A stretch of DNA of 64,000 nucleotides from Nocardioides marinus (GTDB taxonomy: Bacteria; Pseudomonadota; Alphaproteobacteria; Rhodobacterales; Rhodobacteraceae), in contig JAHVJD010000001.1 in NCBI GenBank assembly GCA_019801415.1, forward strand, positions 186,001 to 250,000, read 5' to 3'. Numbering within the stretch: the stretch's first letter is position 1; each line of letters starts with the position of its first letter. Below the pieces are notes generated by a model. The model did not search any database. It was not told the origin of the DNA and saw only the letters and a program-made list of their open reading frames with translations. A program made the position numbers and the translations under genes. Positions 63,157 to 64,000 of the stretch are shown here, one piece after another.

Positions 63157-64000
63157 ATGGACCTGCGCAACATTGCGATCATTGCTCACGTCGACCACGG
63201 CAAAACCACCCTGGTTGACGAGCTGCTGAAACAATCCGGCGCTTTCCGCGAAAATCAGGCTGTGGCGGAACGCGCCATGGACAGCAACGATCTTGAGCGC
63301 GAACGCGGCATCACCATTTTTGCCAAGCCCACCTCGGTGGAGTGGAACGGCACCCGCATCAACATCGTCGACACCCCCGGCCACGCCGACTTTGGCGGCG
63401 AGGTTGAGCGGATCCTGTCGATGGTCGACGGCGTGGTGCTGCTGGTGGACGCCGCCGAAGGCCCGATGCCGCAGACCAAATTCGTGACCTCCAAGGCACT
63501 GGCCCTGGGCCTGCGCCCGATCGTGGTGCTGAACAAGGTCGACAAGCCCGACGCCGAGCCCGACCGTGCGCTGGACGAATGCTTTGACCTCTTTGCCTCG
63601 CTGGACGCGACCGAAGACCAGCTGGACTTCCCGCATATGTATGCCTCCGGCCGCAACGGCTGGGCCGACATGGAGCTGGACGGCCCCCGCAAGGATCTGC
63701 ACGCGCTGTTCAACCTGATCGTGAACCACGTGCCCGAGCCCAAGCAGATCAAACGCCAGAACGAAGATTTCCGCATGCTCGCGACCACGCTGGGCAGCGA
63801 CCCCTTCGTTGGCCGCCTGCTGACCGGTCGGGTCGAATCCGGCACCCTGAAGGTTGGCGCGACGGTTCAAGCCATCAGCCGCATCGGCCAGAAGATCGAG
63901 CAGTTCCGCGTCACCCGCATCCAGGCGTTCCGCGGCCTTGCACAACAGGACATCGAAGAGGCCCAAGCCGGTGACATCGTCTCCATCGCGGGCATGTCCA
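63157..64000 (+). CDS. typA: Translational GTPase TypA/BipA, N-terminal part (3' end outside window)
   Basis: The first 281 residues are present, with no stop by 64000. G1 is [20 protein letters not shown], the switch I region [21 protein letters not shown]3 [16 protein letters not shown]4 [15 protein letters not shown], followed by the EF-Tu-like domain 2 ([20 protein letters not shown]). TypA/BipA binds the ribosome at the EF-G site and helps assembly and stress translation. The N-terminus and order of motifs distinguish it from LepA and EF-G. Confidence 0.96.
   Translation, partial: MDLRNIAIIAHVDHGKTTLVDELLKQSGAFRENQAVAERAMDSNDLERERGITIFAKPTSVEWNGTRINIVDTPGHADFGGEVERILSMVDGVVLLVDAAEGPMPQTKFVTSKALALGLRPIVVLNKVDKPDAEPDRALDECFDLFASLDATEDQLDFPHMYASGRNGWADMELDGPRKDLHALFNLIVNHVPEPKQIKRQNEDFRMLATTLGSDPFVGRLLTGRVESGTLKVGATVQAISRIGQKIEQFRVTRIQAFRGLAQQDIEEAQAGDIVSIAGMS

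Overview
The window is chromosomal DNA from a high-GC alphaproteobacterium of the Rhodobacteraceae (Roseobacter group, close to the Leisingera/Phaeobacter/Ruegeria lineages). This is inferred from a full-length Rhodobacter-type gene transfer agent (GTA) cluster, an E1-beta pyruvate dehydrogenase subunit carrying its own lipoyl domain, a single-cysteine IscR next to an Iron-Rhodo-box-like palindrome, and a tmpA/tmpB pair like the one characterised in Leisingera. No tRNA, rRNA, insertion sequence or CRISPR array was recognised.

Layout. 1-6.7 kb: end of an M23 peptidase overlapping a bactofilin, an RTX repeat protein, a DUF3179 protein, two overlapping cyclophilins (periplasmic and cytoplasmic), phosphoglycerate kinase and an FtsB/DivIC-like protein. 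7.0-10.8 kb: pdhA-pdhB-pdhC operon. 11-14.5 kb: a chemoreceptor, a DUF2087 protein and cysE. 14.7-29.4 kb (minus strand): GTA cluster reading g1 (small terminase), g2 (large terminase), g3 portal, g3.5, g4 protease, g5 capsid, g6-g8 head-tail joining, g9 tail tube, g10/g10.1, g11 tape measure, g12-g15 baseplate, plus one distal unknown gene. Most junctions overlap by 1-4 nt. The cluster holds an intrinsic terminator between g2 and g3 and a long inverted repeat after the capsid gene. 29.5-38 kb (minus): fatty acid synthesis genes fabD, fabG, acpP and fabF-mltG, split by two tandem transmembrane PilZ proteins (plus strand) and a divergent HisA-like protein. 38-40.9 kb: a cytochrome b561-YceI fusion, a stand-alone YceI and a small membrane protein.

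41-48.6 kb: rpsF-rpsR-rplI, a small ORF, a lipoprotein transglycosylase, cpdB, trigger factor and a porin with a CRP-like palindrome upstream. 49-52.1 kb: a soluble PilZ protein and a LysR-tmpA-tmpB cluster for quaternary-amine phosphonate breakdown. 52.2-60.4 kb (minus): an iscR-led Suf Fe-S assembly operon (iscR, NifS-like desulfurase, sufB, small membrane protein, YbjQ-like, sufC, sufD, two YIP1-like membrane proteins, sufS). 60.4-64 kb: an alpha/beta hydrolase, a small protein, a duplicated-HD protein, an SMR transporter and the start of typA/bipA.

The strongest leads for something undescribed are: a second Iron-Rhodo-like box buried in the desulfurase coding sequence at a patch of rare codons; the terminator that splits the GTA terminase genes from the structural genes; the tandem transmembrane PilZ pair with a conserved cysteine pair; the HisA-like enzyme with altered active-site loops; and an orphan terminator that may end a small RNA between fabF and the PilZ genes.
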